64,000 nt of DNA, taken from contig CANOCV010000001.1 of NCBI GenBank assembly GCA_947564465.1, forward strand, positions 1-64,000, written 5' to 3'. The notes beneath the pieces are model-generated. The model was not told the origin of the DNA. It was given only the letters and a program-made list of their open reading frames with translations, and searched no databases. Positions 63,907 to 64,000 of the stretch are shown piece after piece. This stretch comes from an uncultured Roseburia sp. GTDB taxonomy: Bacteria; Bacillota; Clostridia; Lachnospirales; Lachnospiraceae. Within the stretch, counting starts at the first letter, position 1. Each line of letters starts with the position of its first letter. The position numbers were made by a program, and so were the translations under genes.

Positions 63907-64000
63907 TTATCTGGCGTTTTCGCATGTCTGATTTCCCACCGTACAGGAGGTCTTGCATGCCGACTGGCAGGAAGTCTGGCACTCGCCGCAGCCGCCCTTC
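63907..64000 (-). CDS. scfA: SCIFF peptide precursor, 3' end (5' end outside the window)
   Basis: The last 30 codons of the SCIFF (six Cys in forty-five) peptide are visible, running GGCGECQTSCQSAC and KTSCTVGNQTCENAR. All six cysteines are present in the spacing of the family, and the stop is TAA at 63909-63907. It was too short and truncated to be listed as a long frame. It is the substrate of the maturase encoded just downstream. The start codon and leader lie beyond the right edge. Confidence 0.93.
   Translation of the reverse strand, partial: KGGCGECQTSCQSACKTSCTVGNQTCENAR

Overview
The window looks like a chromosomal segment of a spore-forming, butyrate-producing Clostridia bacterium, most likely a Lachnospiraceae. 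Evidence: a spoVA germination cluster, a thl-hbd-bcd-etfB-etfA butyryl-CoA cluster, a glnA-nitR pair, LL-diaminopimelate aminotransferase, a fused SecDF, a SCIFF peptide with its radical SAM maturase, and Gram-positive style signals (strong Shine-Dalgarno sites, hairpin terminators). Most genes lie on the minus strand. Base composition is moderate except for one clearly AT-rich island at about 57.6-59.4 kb.

Layout. 0-3.7 kb: a lysine riboswitch with terminator reading off the left edge, a cobalamin adenosyltransferase, ssb, and typA on the plus strand. 3.7-8.9 kb: an ABC-2 exporter divergent from a DesK/NarL-type two-component system, with a 16-bp inverted repeat between them. 8.8-17.1 kb: a domain-swapped GH3 beta-glucosidase, dapL, nitR, glnA, a eukaryote-type hisA, and guaB with a clear promoter and terminator. 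17.1-25.4 kb: the spoVA cluster, split by a hydrolase/ABC-F pair and by a small gene with a vegetative promoter; sigma-G-like promoters precede the spoVA blocks. 25.4-30.6 kb: the butyryl-CoA operon with a near-perfect Rex operator, and no crotonase. 30.8-34.3 kb: a coiled-coil SleB-type hydrolase, a degenerate HD-GYP protein and an orphan FliD-like protein. 34.4-42.2 kb: carAB, then a LytTR regulator with two GHKL kinases, one lacking its histidine motif. 42.3-47.6 kb: a YhhN membrane protein, a chemoreceptor, a MATE exporter, and serS with a terminator-like leader. 47.6-52.6 kb: a MacB-like exporter with two different adaptor proteins. 52.7-57.5 kb: glyA and a MoxR-DUF58-membrane protein operon. 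57.6-59.8 kb: a SIR2-family gene, probably phage defence, frameshifted at an A8 tract, followed by about 0.5 kb of poorly coding DNA. 59.8-64 kb: DUF1294, secDF, scfB and the 3' end of scfA.

How it fits together: the thl operon converts acetyl-CoA toward butyryl-CoA and probably responds to NADH/NAD+ through Rex. glnA with nitR suggests nitrogen control by antitermination. The spoVA proteins move dipicolinic acid through the forespore membrane. The least expected pieces are the homopolymer-split SIR2 gene, the kinase without its phosphoacceptor region, the adaptor with a domain inserted in its hairpin, the interrupted spoVA cluster with separate sigma-G-like promoters, and the attenuator-like serS leader. 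All calls come from reading the sequence; no database search was run.
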